From Diaminobutyricibacter sp049994905 (lineage in GTDB: Bacteria; Actinomycetota; Actinomycetes; Actinomycetales; Microbacteriaceae): a stretch of 64,000 nucleotides of DNA. Below the pieces are notes generated by a model. It was not told the DNA's origin and did no database searches. It saw only the letters and a program-made list of their open reading frames with translations. Location: the NCBI RefSeq assembly GCF_049994905.1, contig NZ_CP188258.1:3348001-3412000 (forward strand), read 5' to 3'. Made by a program: the position numbers and the translations under genes. Below are positions 42,594 to 51,601 of this stretch, piece by piece (position 1 is the stretch's first letter; every line of letters starts with the position of its first letter).

Positions 42594-44333
42594 TCAGGAG
42601 CCGACGATGTCGGGGGCCTCCAGCCGGATCGCTTCAGCAGATTCGTCGTCGGGCTGCAGTTGGCTCGCGCGCTCGGCGGCGACCCGCTTCAGGTAGACCT
42701 GAACCTCGTGCTCCTCGCGTTCGTCATCCCAGCCCAGGACGCCCGCCATGAGCTTCGCGGCGACGGGCGCCGCGGACACCCCCCGGTCCCAGGCCTCGAT
42801 GGAGATGCGGGTTCGCCGTGCGAGCACGTCATCTAAATGCAGTGCCGCCTCGTGCGAAGCTGCGTAGACGACCTCCGCGCCTACGTAGTCGTCGGCGCCG
42901 GGAAGCGGATCAGCGAGAGACGGATCGGACCGGATCAGGTCGAAGAGATCTTCAGACATCGTCCCGTAGCGATTGAGCAGGTGCTCGATCCTGGCGACGT
43001 GAAGGCCGGTCTTCGCTGCGATGCGGCCGCGGGAGTTCCACGCCGCCTGGTAGCCCTCTGCGCCGACCAGGGCGATCTCCTGCGTCGTGCTCTCAGGAAT
43101 CTTGCCGTCGAGCGCGTCGACTGCCGCGTTGATCGCGTCTTTCGCCATGATGCGATAGGTCGTCCACTTGCCGCCCGCGATGACGACGAGCCCGGGCACC
43201 GAATGGGCCACGAGGTGCTCGCGGGAGAGCTTCGACGTCTGCTCCGATTCGCCGGCCAGCAGGGGTCGCAGCCCGGCGTAGACGCCTTCGACGTCTTCCC
43301 TCGTCAGCGGCACGCCGACCACGGCGTTCACGTGCTCGAGCAGGTAGTCGATGTCGGCCGCGGTGGCCGCCGGGTGCGCCTTGTCGAGGTGCCAGTCGGT
43401 GTCTGTCGTTCCGATCAGCCAGTGTCGGCCCCACGGGATCACGAAGAGCACGCTCTTCTCCGTGCGCAGCAGGAGACCCATCTTGGACTGGAACCGGTCG
43501 CGCGGAACCACCAGGTGGATGCCCTTCGAGGCACGCACCTTGAACTGCCCGCGCTCGCCGACCATGGCCTGCGTGTCGTCGGTCCACACGCCGGTCGCAT
43601 TGACGACCTGCTTGGCGCGGATCTCGAACCGCTCATCGTTCTCGAGGTCGTGGGCCTGGACTCCGACGACACGCTCGCCCACCTTGATGAAGCCTTCCAC
43701 GCGCACCCGGCTCGCCAGGTGGGCGCCGTAGTGGGCCGCCGTCCTGGCGAGGTTCGCCACATAGCGGGCGTCGTCGACCTGGGCGTCGTAGTAGGTGATG
43801 CCGCCGACCAGGGCGTCGGGGGCGAGGCTCGGGATCGCACGCATCACCTGCCGCTTAGAGAGGTGGCGGTGGTGTGGCACTCCGGGCGGCCGCAGACCCG
43901 TGTACGAGAAGATGTCGTAGAGCATCATGCCGGCGCCGACGTAAGTTCGCTCGATCACACGCTTCTTCAGGGGATACAGGAACCGCACCGGTTTGACCAG
44001 GTGGGGTGCGATGCGCTGCAGCAGGAGGCCGCGCTCGATGAGCGCTTCACGGACGAGCCGGAAGTCGAGCTGTTCGAGGTACCGGATACCGCCGTGGACG
44101 AGTTTCGACGATCTGCTCGATGTGCCGGATGCGAAGTCGCGGGCTTCGACGAGCCCCACGTTCAGGCCGCGTGTGACGGCATCCACCGCGCTTCCGGTTC
44201 CGACGATTCCGCCGCCGACGACCAGGACGTCGAGTTCGGTTTCTTTCAGGGCACTGATCGCCTCCGCCCGCTCGGCCGGACCGAGCTTCGATGGGCTGGA
44301 CACTGTCTGGCTGGACTGATCCTCCTTGACCAT
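42594..44333 (-). CDS. glpD: Aerobic glycerol-3-phosphate dehydrogenase
   Basis: Encodes 579 residues. It is a peripheral membrane flavoenzyme oxidising glycerol-3-phosphate to DHAP with electron transfer to quinone. FAD binding: DVLVVGGGIVGTGSAVDAVT. Substrate side: SGTSSRSSKLVHGGIRYLEQ. A C-terminal helical cap ends the protein. The ATG follows GGGAAGGGAATGAC. The GDPD gene elsewhere in the window could supply its substrate. Confidence 0.95.
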   Translation of the reverse strand: MVKEDQSSQTVSSPSKLGPAERAEAISALKETELDVLVVGGGIVGTGSAVDAVTRGLNVGLVEARDFASGTSSRSSKLVHGGIRYLEQLDFRLVREALIERGLLLQRIAPHLVKPVRFLYPLKKRVIERTYVGAGMMLYDIFSYTGLRPPGVPHHRHLSKRQVMRAIPSLAPDALVGGITYYDAQVDDARYVANLARTAAHYGAHLASRVRVEGFIKVGERVVGVQAHDLENDERFEIRAKQVVNATGVWTDDTQAMVGERGQFKVRASKGIHLVVPRDRFQSKMGLLLRTEKSVLFVIPWGRHWLIGTTDTDWHLDKAHPAATAADIDYLLEHVNAVVGVPLTREDVEGVYAGLRPLLAGESEQTSKLSREHLVAHSVPGLVVIAGGKWTTYRIMAKDAINAAVDALDGKIPESTTQEIALVGAEGYQAAWNSRGRIAAKTGLHVARIEHLLNRYGTMSEDLFDLIRSDPSLADPLPGADDYVGAEVVYAASHEAALHLDDVLARRTRISIEAWDRGVSAAPVAAKLMAGVLGWDDEREEHEVQVYLKRVAAERASQLQPDDESAEAIRLEAPDIVGS

Positions 44334-44366
44334 GTCATTCCCTTCCCCGGCCGGACGGCCGTGTAT

Positions 44367-45491
44367 CTAGTGCGCGCGATACGGCGCGACGACGACTTCG
44401 ACGCGCTGGAACTCCTTCAGGTCTGAGTACCCGGTGGTCGCCATGGACCGTCGGAGCGCTCCGACGAGGTTTGCCGTGCCCTCCGCGACCGGTGCCGGGC
44501 CGTAGAGGATTTCTTCGAGCGGAGCGACCTGGCCGACTTCGACCCGGTTGCCACGCGGAAGCTGTGAGTGGTAGGCCTCGGTACCCCAGTGCAGGCCGCG
44601 GCCCGGAGCGTCGGTCGCCCGGGCGAGCGCGGTGCCCAGCATGACCGCATCGGCACCGCAGGCGATCGCCTTGACGATGTCGCCGGACGTACCGAGGCCG
44701 CCGTCGGCGATGACGTGCACATAGCGGCCGCCCGACTCGTCCATGTAGTCCCGCCGTGCACCCGCGACGTCGGCGACGGCCGTCGCCATCGGGGCGTGGA
44801 TGCCGAGGGTCGCGCGGGTCGTGGACGCCGCGCCACCGCCGAAGCCGACGAGCACGCCGGCAGCACCCGTGCGCATGAGGTGGAGTGCCGCCGTGTAGGT
44901 GGCGGCGCCGCCGACGACGACCGGGACGTCGAGTTCATAGATGAACTTCTTGAGGTTGAGCGGCTCGACGTTCTTCGAGACGTGCTCTGCCGACACGGTC
45001 GTGCCGCGGATCACGAACAGGTCGACACCCGCCTCGACGACGGTCTTGTACAGTTCCTGCGTGCGCTGCGGGGAGAGTGCACCGGCGACGGTGACACCGC
45101 CGGCGCGGATCTCGGCGAGCCGGGCGGTCACGAGCTCGGGCTTGATCGGCTCGGAGTAGATCTGCTGCATGCGCGCGGTCGCTTTGTCGGCCGGAAGCTG
45201 CCGGATCTCGGCGAGAAGCGGTTCCGGGTCGTCGTAGCGCGTCCAGACCCCCTCGAGGTCGAGCACGCCGAGGCCGCCGAGCTGGCCCATCATGATCGCC
45301 GTCGTCGGCGAGACCACGGAGTCCATGGGCGCCGCAAGGAACGGAATGGCGAACTGGTAGGCATCGATCGACCAGGAGACCGAGACGTCCTCGGGGTCTC
45401 GGGTGCGTCGGCTGGGCACCACCGCGACGTCGTCGAAGGCGTATACGCGGCGGGCACGCTTGGCGCGCCCGATCTCAATCTCCATGCTCAC
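44367..45491 (-). CDS. guaB3: GuaB3-family IMP dehydrogenase-related protein
   Basis: Encodes 374 residues, an IMPDH barrel without the CBS pair. It starts MSMEIEIGRAKRARRVYAFD and has IADGGLGTSGDIVKAIACGA. At the position of the catalytic Cys loop (GSICTTR in guaB of this window) it reads GAASTTR, so Ser replaces Cys. That makes classical IMPDH chemistry doubtful; some GuaB3 proteins of other phyla are reported as active IMPDHs. A TAGACT box lies six bases before the GTG start, implying leaderless translation; an ATG two codons later is the alternative. Confidence 0.9.
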   Translation of the reverse strand: MSMEIEIGRAKRARRVYAFDDVAVVPSRRTRDPEDVSVSWSIDAYQFAIPFLAAPMDSVVSPTTAIMMGQLGGLGVLDLEGVWTRYDDPEPLLAEIRQLPADKATARMQQIYSEPIKPELVTARLAEIRAGGVTVAGALSPQRTQELYKTVVEAGVDLFVIRGTTVSAEHVSKNVEPLNLKKFIYELDVPVVVGGAATYTAALHLMRTGAAGVLVGFGGGAASTTRATLGIHAPMATAVADVAGARRDYMDESGGRYVHVIADGGLGTSGDIVKAIACGADAVMLGTALARATDAPGRGLHWGTEAYHSQLPRGNRVEVGQVAPLEEILYGPAPVAEGTANLVGALRRSMATTGYSDLKEFQRVEVVVAPYRAH

Positions 45492-45606
45492 GGATTCAGT
45501 CTATGGCGCGCCCGGGACCGAGGGCCGAGAATCCACAGCCCGGTGGAGTTCCACCGGTCGCGTGTTCCGGATGCGCGCCGACCGGCAGGCACGGCAGAGT
45601 TGACGC

Positions 45607-46791
45607 ATGCAGGTTGATGCCGATTCGCTCACCGATCTCCGGGAACGCACCAGTGAGAAATGGCGCGCATTCCCGCCCGACGTTCTTCCGCTCTTCGTCG
45701 CAGAGATGGACTATCCCCTGGCGGAGCCGATCTCCGACGCCCTGATCGCGGCGGTGAAACGTTCCGACACCGGCTACATCGGACCGGACGACGGGGCGCA
45801 GCGGGCGTTCTGCGCCTTCGCTGAGCGGCACTGGGGCTGGACGGTGCGGTCCGATCACGTCACGACGACGACCGACGTGAGCGTCGTCATCGTCGAAGCG
45901 CTCCGGCTGGTGATCCGCCCGGGCGACGGCGTCGTCATCACTCCCCCGGTCTATCCGCCGTTCTTCGACCTCGTCCCCGAAGCGGGAGGGCGTGTCGTCG
46001 AGGTGCCGCTGACAGCTGACGGCGGCACCGGTCTGCGCCTCGATCTCGACGGAATCGAACAGGCCTTCGCGGCTGGGGCGCGCGCATTCCTGCTCTGCAA
46101 TCCGCACAATCCGCTCGGCCTGGTGCACAGCGCCGACGAGCTCCGTGAGGTCGCCGAGCTGGCCGAGCGCTACGACGTCGCGGTGGTGAGCGACGAGATC
46201 CACGCCCCGCTGACTCATTCCGACGCGGTGTTCACTCCTTTCCTCGACGTCTCCGAGGCCGCGAGACGCCATGGCATCGCGGCCCACTCGGCGAGCAAGA
46301 CCTGGAACCTCGCAGGTCTCAAGTGCGCCCTCATGGTCACTGCGCACGAGACGATGGCCGCCCGCGTCTCAACGCTTCCGGTCGAGGTGGCTGAGCGCAC
46401 GAGCATCTTCGGCCGTATCGCCAACGCGGCCGCGTACGAGCACGGCGGCGAATGGCGCGCCGGCATGCTCGCCTCGGTGGAACGGAGCCGCGCCCTTCTC
46501 CTGCGCCTGCTCGGGGAACACCTCCCCGGCGTCGTATGCCGGGGACCGCATGCAAGCTATCTCGCCTGGCTCGACTTCCGTACGGCGGGGTGGGGCGACG
46601 ACCCGGCGGCGCACGCACTCGCAGCCGCGAAAGTCGCCCTGGTTCCGGGAACGCAATTCGGCAGCCAGGGACGCGGGTTCGCGCGCCTCAATTTCGCGTG
46701 CTCTCCCGAGGTTCTCACCGAGGCGATCCAACGACTCGCTTCTGCAGCCAGGGCAGTCCAGACAGAACCGCCCTTCAGCACTGCTTCCTAG
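45607..46791 (+). CDS. MalY/PatB-family aminotransferase-fold C-S lyase
   Basis: Encodes 394 residues, PLP fold type I. Seen: LFVAEMDYPLAEPI, ITPPVYPPFF, FLLCNPHNPLGLV, VVSDEIHAPLTH and the PLP Lys in SASKTWNLAGLK. This set is typical of MalY/PatB cystathionine beta-lyases, which release homocysteine, pyruvate and ammonia. A transaminase function cannot be excluded. Its stop codon overlaps that of the converging ABC-F gene in the palindrome CTAG. Confidence 0.88.
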   Translation: MQVDADSLTDLRERTSEKWRAFPPDVLPLFVAEMDYPLAEPISDALIAAVKRSDTGYIGPDDGAQRAFCAFAERHWGWTVRSDHVTTTTDVSVVIVEALRLVIRPGDGVVITPPVYPPFFDLVPEAGGRVVEVPLTADGGTGLRLDLDGIEQAFAAGARAFLLCNPHNPLGLVHSADELREVAELAERYDVAVVSDEIHAPLTHSDAVFTPFLDVSEAARRHGIAAHSASKTWNLAGLKCALMVTAHETMAARVSTLPVEVAERTSIFGRIANAAAYEHGGEWRAGMLASVERSRALLLRLLGEHLPGVVCRGPHASYLAWLDFRTAGWGDDPAAHALAAAKVALVPGTQFGSQGRGFARLNFACSPEVLTEAIQRLASAARAVQTEPPFSTAS

Positions 46792-48476
46792 CGCTGCCGC
46801 TCGACGCGACGCTCGTCCCACACCGGTTCGTCAGAGCCGTAGATCTGTCCGTCGTCCCCGAACACCAGAAAGCGATCGAGACTGCGCGCGAACCACCGAT
46901 CGTGGGTGACGGCGACCACGGTGCCTTCAAACCGGTCGAGCCCCTCCTCCAGAGCCTCCGCCGAGACGAGGTCGAGGTTGTCCGTCGGCTCATCGAGCAG
47001 CAGAAGGGTGGCGCCGGAGAGTTCCAGCAGGAGGATCTGCAGCCTGGCCTGCTGGCCCCCCGAGAGCGACTCGAATCGCTGTTCGCTCGACGACGCGAGC
47101 CCGTACCGGTCGAGCGCGCGGCTCGCCGCATCCCTCGCCATTCCTTCGCGTCCACCGTCGCCACGGTGAAGGATGTCGAGCAGTGTTCGACCGACCAGTT
47201 CCGGATGCACGTGCGTCTGCGCGAAATACCCCGGAACGACCCGGGCGCCCAGCTTCGCGGTTCCGGTGTGGGCGACCGGTGATCCGAGCTGGTCTGCGGA
47301 TGCGAGGTGCCCGGACGCCGGGTCCGGGTCGGTCCCGCCCGATGCGAGCAGACGAAGGAAATGCGACTTGCCCGACCCGTTGGAGCCGAGAACTCCGATC
47401 CGCTCGCCGAACCAGATCTCGTCGTCGAAGGGCAGCATCAGTCCGGTCAGTTCGAGCTCGACGCAGTCGACGACGTGACGACCCGTGCGTGAACCTGTGA
47501 GGCGCATCGACAGGTGCTGTTCCCGCGGGCGCAACTGAGGCGGCCCGGCTTCGACGAACTTCGCAAGGCGGGTCTGGGCCGCGCGGTACTGCGATGCGAC
47601 ATCGTCGTTGTACTTCGCCTTCTCCCTCAGCCGCAGGACAAGGGCCTTGAGCTTTGCGTGTTCCTCGTCCCAGCGACGCCGCAACTCGTCGAGGCGATCC
47701 ATCCGCTCCTCGCGTGCGCGATGATACGTCGAGAAGCCGCCTCCGTGCGTCCAGGCGGTGTTGCCCGCCGCGCCGAGCTCGAGCGTGATGATCCGGCCGA
47801 CCGCGTTCGCCAGCAGCTCGCGGTCGTGCGAGACGAGCAGGACGGTCTTGCTGGTCGCCCGGAGCTGCTGTTCCAGCCAGCGTTTGGCCGGCACGTCGAG
47901 GTAGTTGTCCGGCTCGTCGAGCAGGAGCACCTGCTCGCGACCACGCAGCAGGCATTCGAGCACGAGCCGTTTCTGCTCGCCTCCCGAGAGGGTCTTCAGT
48001 TCCCGGTACCGAGCACGCTCATACGGAACGCCGAGGGCACCCATCGTGCAGTGGTCCCACACCGTCTCCTCGTCGTAACCGCCCGCGTCGGCGTATTCCG
48101 CGAGTGCGTCGGCGTAAGCGAGCTGGGTGTCCGTCTCGTCGCGTTCGATGATCGCCAGCTCTGCGGCATCCAAAGCCAGGGCGGCCGCGCGAACCGCATC
48201 CGGGGCCACAGAGACCAACAGGTCACGCACGGTGCGGTCGTCACGGGTGTGCCCGACGAACTGGTCCATGACGCCCAGACCGCCGTCGATGCCCACCGTC
48301 CCCGCATCCGGTCGGAGATCCCCCCGCACGATGCGCAGCAGAGTCGATTTGCCGGCGCCGTTCGCGCCGATGAGTGCGGAGACGCTGCCCTCGCCGACCC
48401 GGAAGGAGACGTCGTCGAGCAGTGGACGCCCATCCGCGAGCGTGTACGTGACTCCGGACACGTCGATGTAACCCAT
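46788..48476 (-). CDS. ABC-F family ATPase
   Basis: Encodes 562 residues: two ABC ATPase domains in one chain with no membrane segments. The first has GANGAGKST, LSGGEQKRL and LLLDEPDNYLD. The second has GSNGSGKSH, LSGGQQARL and LLLDEPTDNLD. A charged linker lies between them (about 250-310, RMDRLDELRRRWDEEHAKL). ABC-F proteins act on the ribosome, some giving antibiotic protection. The linker is not obviously the long form of resistance ABC-Fs, so a housekeeping translation factor role is also possible. Confidence 0.9.
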   Translation of the reverse strand: MGYIDVSGVTYTLADGRPLLDDVSFRVGEGSVSALIGANGAGKSTLLRIVRGDLRPDAGTVGIDGGLGVMDQFVGHTRDDRTVRDLLVSVAPDAVRAAALALDAAELAIIERDETDTQLAYADALAEYADAGGYDEETVWDHCTMGALGVPYERARYRELKTLSGGEQKRLVLECLLRGREQVLLLDEPDNYLDVPAKRWLEQQLRATSKTVLLVSHDRELLANAVGRIITLELGAAGNTAWTHGGGFSTYHRAREERMDRLDELRRRWDEEHAKLKALVLRLREKAKYNDDVASQYRAAQTRLAKFVEAGPPQLRPREQHLSMRLTGSRTGRHVVDCVELELTGLMLPFDDEIWFGERIGVLGSNGSGKSHFLRLLASGGTDPDPASGHLASADQLGSPVAHTGTAKLGARVVPGYFAQTHVHPELVGRTLLDILHRGDGGREGMARDAASRALDRYGLASSSEQRFESLSGGQQARLQILLLELSGATLLLLDEPTDNLDLVSAEALEEGLDRFEGTVVAVTHDRWFARSLDRFLVFGDDGQIYGSDEPVWDERRVERQR

Positions 48477-48561
48477 GACAACCTTCAGTCGAGGCGAGCC
48501 CCGAAGGACGCCCGCGTCGAACGAGCCTTCCAGATTACGTCACGGGTCGCGCTGGCGCGAG

Positions 48562-50064
48562 TTACCGCCGGTAGTTCGGCGCTTCGACCACCATCTGGAT
48601 GTCGTGCGGGTGCGACTCCTTGAGCCCGGCCGCCGTGATGCGGACGAACTTGCCGCGCTCCTTGAGCTCAGGGATCGTGCGGCCGCCCACATAGAACATC
48701 GACTGCCGCAGGCCTCCGAGGAGCTGGTAGACGACGGACGAGACAGGCCCGCGATACGGCACCTGGCCCTCGATGCCCTCGGCGATCAGCTGCTCGTCGC
48801 TCGGCACATCGGCCTGGAAGTAGCGGTCGCGCGAGTAGGAGGTCTTCTTGCCGCGTGTCTGCAGGGCTCCGAGCGACCCCATACCGCGGTAGTTCTTGAA
48901 CTGCTTGCCGTTGACGAACACCAGGTCACCCGGGCTCTCGTCGGTTCCGGCGAGGAGAGAACCGAGCATGACGGTCTCGGCTCCGGCGACGAGCGCCTTC
49001 GCGATGTCGCCCGAGTACTGCAGCCCACCGTCTGCGATGACCGGCACACCGGCCAGCCGGGCCGCGAGAGAAGCTTCGTAGACCGCAGTGACCTGGGGAA
49101 CGCCGACGCCGGCGACCACGCGGGTCGTGCAGATCGAGCCGGGTCCGACCCCGACCTTGATCGCGTCGGCGCCCGCGTCGATGAGCGCCTGGGCACCGCT
49201 GCGCGTCGCGACGTTGCCGCCGATGATGTCGACGTGCGATGCTGCGCGCTCGCCCTTCAGGCGGCGGATGATGTCGAGCACGCCCGCGCTGTCGCCATTG
49301 GCGGTGTCGACGACGATCACGTCGACGCCGGCGTCGATCAGCGTCATCGCCCGCTCCCAGGCGTCGCCGAAGAAGCCGATCGCGGCCCCGACACGCAGCC
49401 GGCCCTCGTCGTCCTTGGTCGCGTTGGGGTACTTCTCGCTCTTGTCGAAGTCTTTGACGGTGATGAGCCCGCGGAGGCGGCCGGCCGCATCGACGAGGGG
49501 AAGCTTTTCGATCTTGTGCTGCGCGAAGATCGCCACAGCGGAGTCGGGGTCGATGCCTTCGCGCGCTGTGATCAGCGGCTGGCGGGTCATCACGTCGCGC
49601 ACCAGCGTCGTGCTCTTCTCGAAAGGCGAGACGAAGCGCATGTCACGGTTGGTGATGATGCCGACAAGTGTGCCGTCGCCCTCGACGACGGGCAGGCCGC
49701 TGACCCGGAACTGGCCGCAGAGCGCATCCACTTCGGCCACCGTGGCGTCAGGGGTGGTCGTCACCGGGTTCGTGATCATGCCGGACTCGGACCGCTTGAC
49801 CTTGTCGACGTGTGCCGCCTGGTCTTCGATCGAGAGGTTGCGGTGCAGAATGCCGATGCCGCCCTGGCGCGCCATGGCGACGGCCATGCGCGACTCGGTG
49901 ACGGTGTCCATGGCCGACGACAGCAGCGGTGCTGACACCATGATCCGTTTGGTCAGGCGAGACGACGTGTCGGCCTCGCTCGGGATGACGTCGGTGTGCC
50001 CCGGCAGGAGCATCACGTCGTCGTAGGTCAGTCCGATGAAACCGAAAGGATCCGTCTGATCCAT
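48562..50064 (-). CDS. guaB: IMP dehydrogenase
   Basis: Encodes 500 residues from the ATG at 50064, preceded by AAGGGG. It oxidises IMP to XMP with NAD. A tandem CBS pair lies at about 95-210 (MITNPVTTTPDATVAEV, VMTRQPLITAREG). The catalytic loop GVGPGSICTTRVVAGVG holds the Cys, and the flap has GMGSLGAL and SRDRYFQ. The C-terminus VVEAPNYRR is typical of actinobacteria. This is the main GMP-branch enzyme; guaB3 and guaA are also in the window. Confidence 0.97.
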   Translation of the reverse strand: MDQTDPFGFIGLTYDDVMLLPGHTDVIPSEADTSSRLTKRIMVSAPLLSSAMDTVTESRMAVAMARQGGIGILHRNLSIEDQAAHVDKVKRSESGMITNPVTTTPDATVAEVDALCGQFRVSGLPVVEGDGTLVGIITNRDMRFVSPFEKSTTLVRDVMTRQPLITAREGIDPDSAVAIFAQHKIEKLPLVDAAGRLRGLITVKDFDKSEKYPNATKDDEGRLRVGAAIGFFGDAWERAMTLIDAGVDVIVVDTANGDSAGVLDIIRRLKGERAASHVDIIGGNVATRSGAQALIDAGADAIKVGVGPGSICTTRVVAGVGVPQVTAVYEASLAARLAGVPVIADGGLQYSGDIAKALVAGAETVMLGSLLAGTDESPGDLVFVNGKQFKNYRGMGSLGALQTRGKKTSYSRDRYFQADVPSDEQLIAEGIEGQVPYRGPVSSVVYQLLGGLRQSMFYVGGRTIPELKERGKFVRITAAGLKESHPHDIQMVVEAPNYRR

Positions 50065-50134
50065 TTCACCCCTTATATGCCGTCGTCGCTGGTAATCCAT
50101 GTTAACGGCTCGAAGCTGGGGAAATTCCCGGCCC

Positions 50135-51103
50135 CTAGGTGAGCTCGACAGCCCTCTGCCGCCCGGCGACCACCGCATCCACGGTGAGGATGAGGAGCGC
50201 GAGCCAGACGATTCCGAAGCCGACCCAGCGCTCGGGCGGCATCGCCTCGTGCAGGATCACGACGCCGACGAGGAACTGGATGAACGGCGCGAAGTACTGG
50301 ATGAAGCCCATGTAGATCAGGGGAAGTCGCCGCGAGGCCGCAGCGAAGAACAGGAGGGGGATGGCCGTGATGACTCCGAGGCCCGCCAGCAGGACCGTGT
50401 GCCACATGCTGATCGCGCCGAAGGTCAGTCCGGCCGTCGCCGCGACGACGATGAGCTGCACGATCGCGACCGGCGTGAGCCATATCGTCTCGAGCGTCAG
50501 GCCGCCGACAGCGTCGACCTGGTTGCCGACGCGCTTCTTGATCAGCCCGTACAGCCCGAATGAGAACGCCAGGATCAGGGCGATCCACGGCAACGAGCCG
50601 TAGCCGACGGCCAGCACGATGACGGCGACGATGCTGACGCCGACGGCCACCCACTGCGCAGGACGGAGCTTTTCGCGCTGCACGACGACGCCGAGGAACA
50701 CGGTCACGATCGGATTGATGAAGTAGCCGAGCGCAGCCTCGACCACGTGCCCGCTGACGGTCGCGAGCACGTAGGTCTGCCAGTTGACGTAGATCAGGGC
50801 GCCGGCGAGGCCCATCGTGAGCACGACCCGCCGGTTGCGAACGAGCGCAGAGAACGGCTTCCAGCCCCGCGTGGCCGTCAGCAGGATGGCGCAGAAGACC
50901 AGCGAGAAGATCACACGCCAGGCGACGATCTCGAACGCGTTCGCCGGCGCGAGCGCAAGGAAGTAGATCGGAAGGAAGCCCCAGAGCACGTACGCCGAGA
51001 TCGCGTAGACAAGACCCGAGCGGCGGTGGCTCGTCAGCGGCCTCTCCGTCTCACCTGCTCCGGCCTCGGTGGGAGAGGTCGACTCGAGATCTGGGCTGGA
51101 CAC
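50135..51103 (-). CDS. rarD: EamA-family permease RarD
   Basis: Encodes 322 residues with ten membrane helices formed by two EamA repeats. The start GLVYAISAYVLWGFLPIYF, then EIVAWRVIFS, NWQTYVLAT and ALGYFINPIV, identifies RarD, an inner-membrane drug/metabolite transporter of unclear substrate. A TAGTAT box lies seven bases before the GTG start, so the message is probably leaderless. Confidence 0.92.
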   Translation of the reverse strand: MSSPDLESTSPTEAGAGETERPLTSHRRSGLVYAISAYVLWGFLPIYFLALAPANAFEIVAWRVIFSLVFCAILLTATRGWKPFSALVRNRRVVLTMGLAGALIYVNWQTYVLATVSGHVVEAALGYFINPIVTVFLGVVVQREKLRPAQWVAVGVSIVAVIVLAVGYGSLPWIALILAFSFGLYGLIKKRVGNQVDAVGGLTLETIWLTPVAIVQLIVVAATAGLTFGAISMWHTVLLAGLGVITAIPLLFFAAASRRLPLIYMGFIQYFAPFIQFLVGVVILHEAMPPERWVGFGIVWLALLILTVDAVVAGRQRAVELT

Positions 51104-51127
51104 TCCAGCGATACTACGCCGAAACGG

Positions 51128-51161
51128 AAAAGGCCCGGACGCTGCTGCGTCAGGGCCTTTT
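51128..51161. terminator. Terminator downstream of groES
   Basis: Stem AAAAGGCCC/GGGCCTTTT with an inner GACGC/GCGTC stem after one mismatch. It is followed on the minus strand by TTTT and lies 14 bases past the groES stop. Confidence 0.88.
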
Positions 51162-51174
51162 CGACGTGGGGTCG

Positions 51175-51471
51175 TCAGCGGACGACCACCGCGAGCACGT
51201 CGCGCGCGGAGAGCACGAGGTAGTCCTCACCGGCGAACTTGACCTCGGTTCCGCCGTACTTCGAGTAGAGCACCTTGTCGCCGACGGCGACGTCGAGGGG
51301 GATGCGGTTGCCGTTGTCGTCGATGCGGCCGGGGCCCACTGCGACGACCTCGCCCTCCTGCGGCTTCTCCTTGGCGGTGTCGGGAATGACGAGACCCGAA
51401 GCAGTCATCTGCTCAGCCTCGACCTGCTTGATAACGATGCGATCCTCGAGCGGCTTGATGGAGACCGACAC
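51175..51471 (-). CDS. groES: Co-chaperonin GroES
   Basis: Encodes 98 residues, the 10-kDa lid of the GroEL chaperonin. Seen: VSIKPLEDRIVIKQVEAEQM, the mobile loop TASGLVIPDTAKEKPQEG, and a closing AVGDKVLYSKYGGTEV. The GTG start has AAAGAGG upstream. It stands alone; no groEL follows, so a groEL copy must be elsewhere. A CIRCE operator precedes it, indicating HrcA control by heat shock. Confidence 0.97.
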   Translation of the reverse strand: MSVSIKPLEDRIVIKQVEAEQMTASGLVIPDTAKEKPQEGEVVAVGPGRIDDNGNRIPLDVAVGDKVLYSKYGGTEVKFAGEDYLVLSARDVLAVVVR

Positions 51472-51502
51472 GGTTGACCTCTTTCTTGAACTAAGACTGG
51501 AG

Positions 51503-51529
51503 TTAGCACACTCACACCGAGAGTGCTAA
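51503..51529 (-). promoter_or_regulatory. CIRCE operator of groES
   Basis: TTAGCACAC-N9-GAGTGCTAA, one base off the consensus TTAGCACTC-N9-GAGTGCTAA. It lies 32 bases upstream of the groES start. This is the binding site of the heat-shock repressor HrcA. Confidence 0.95.
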
Positions 51530-51601
51530 ACCGAGTCTAGATGCTGGGTTAGCAGTCACGCAACGTGAGTGCCAAGACACAGACCTGCGTACGCTGGGTT
51601 C

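Noticed and set aside
42837..44426. 529-codon open frame antisense to glpD
   Set aside because: Shadow ORF; glpD motifs on the other strand are unambiguous.
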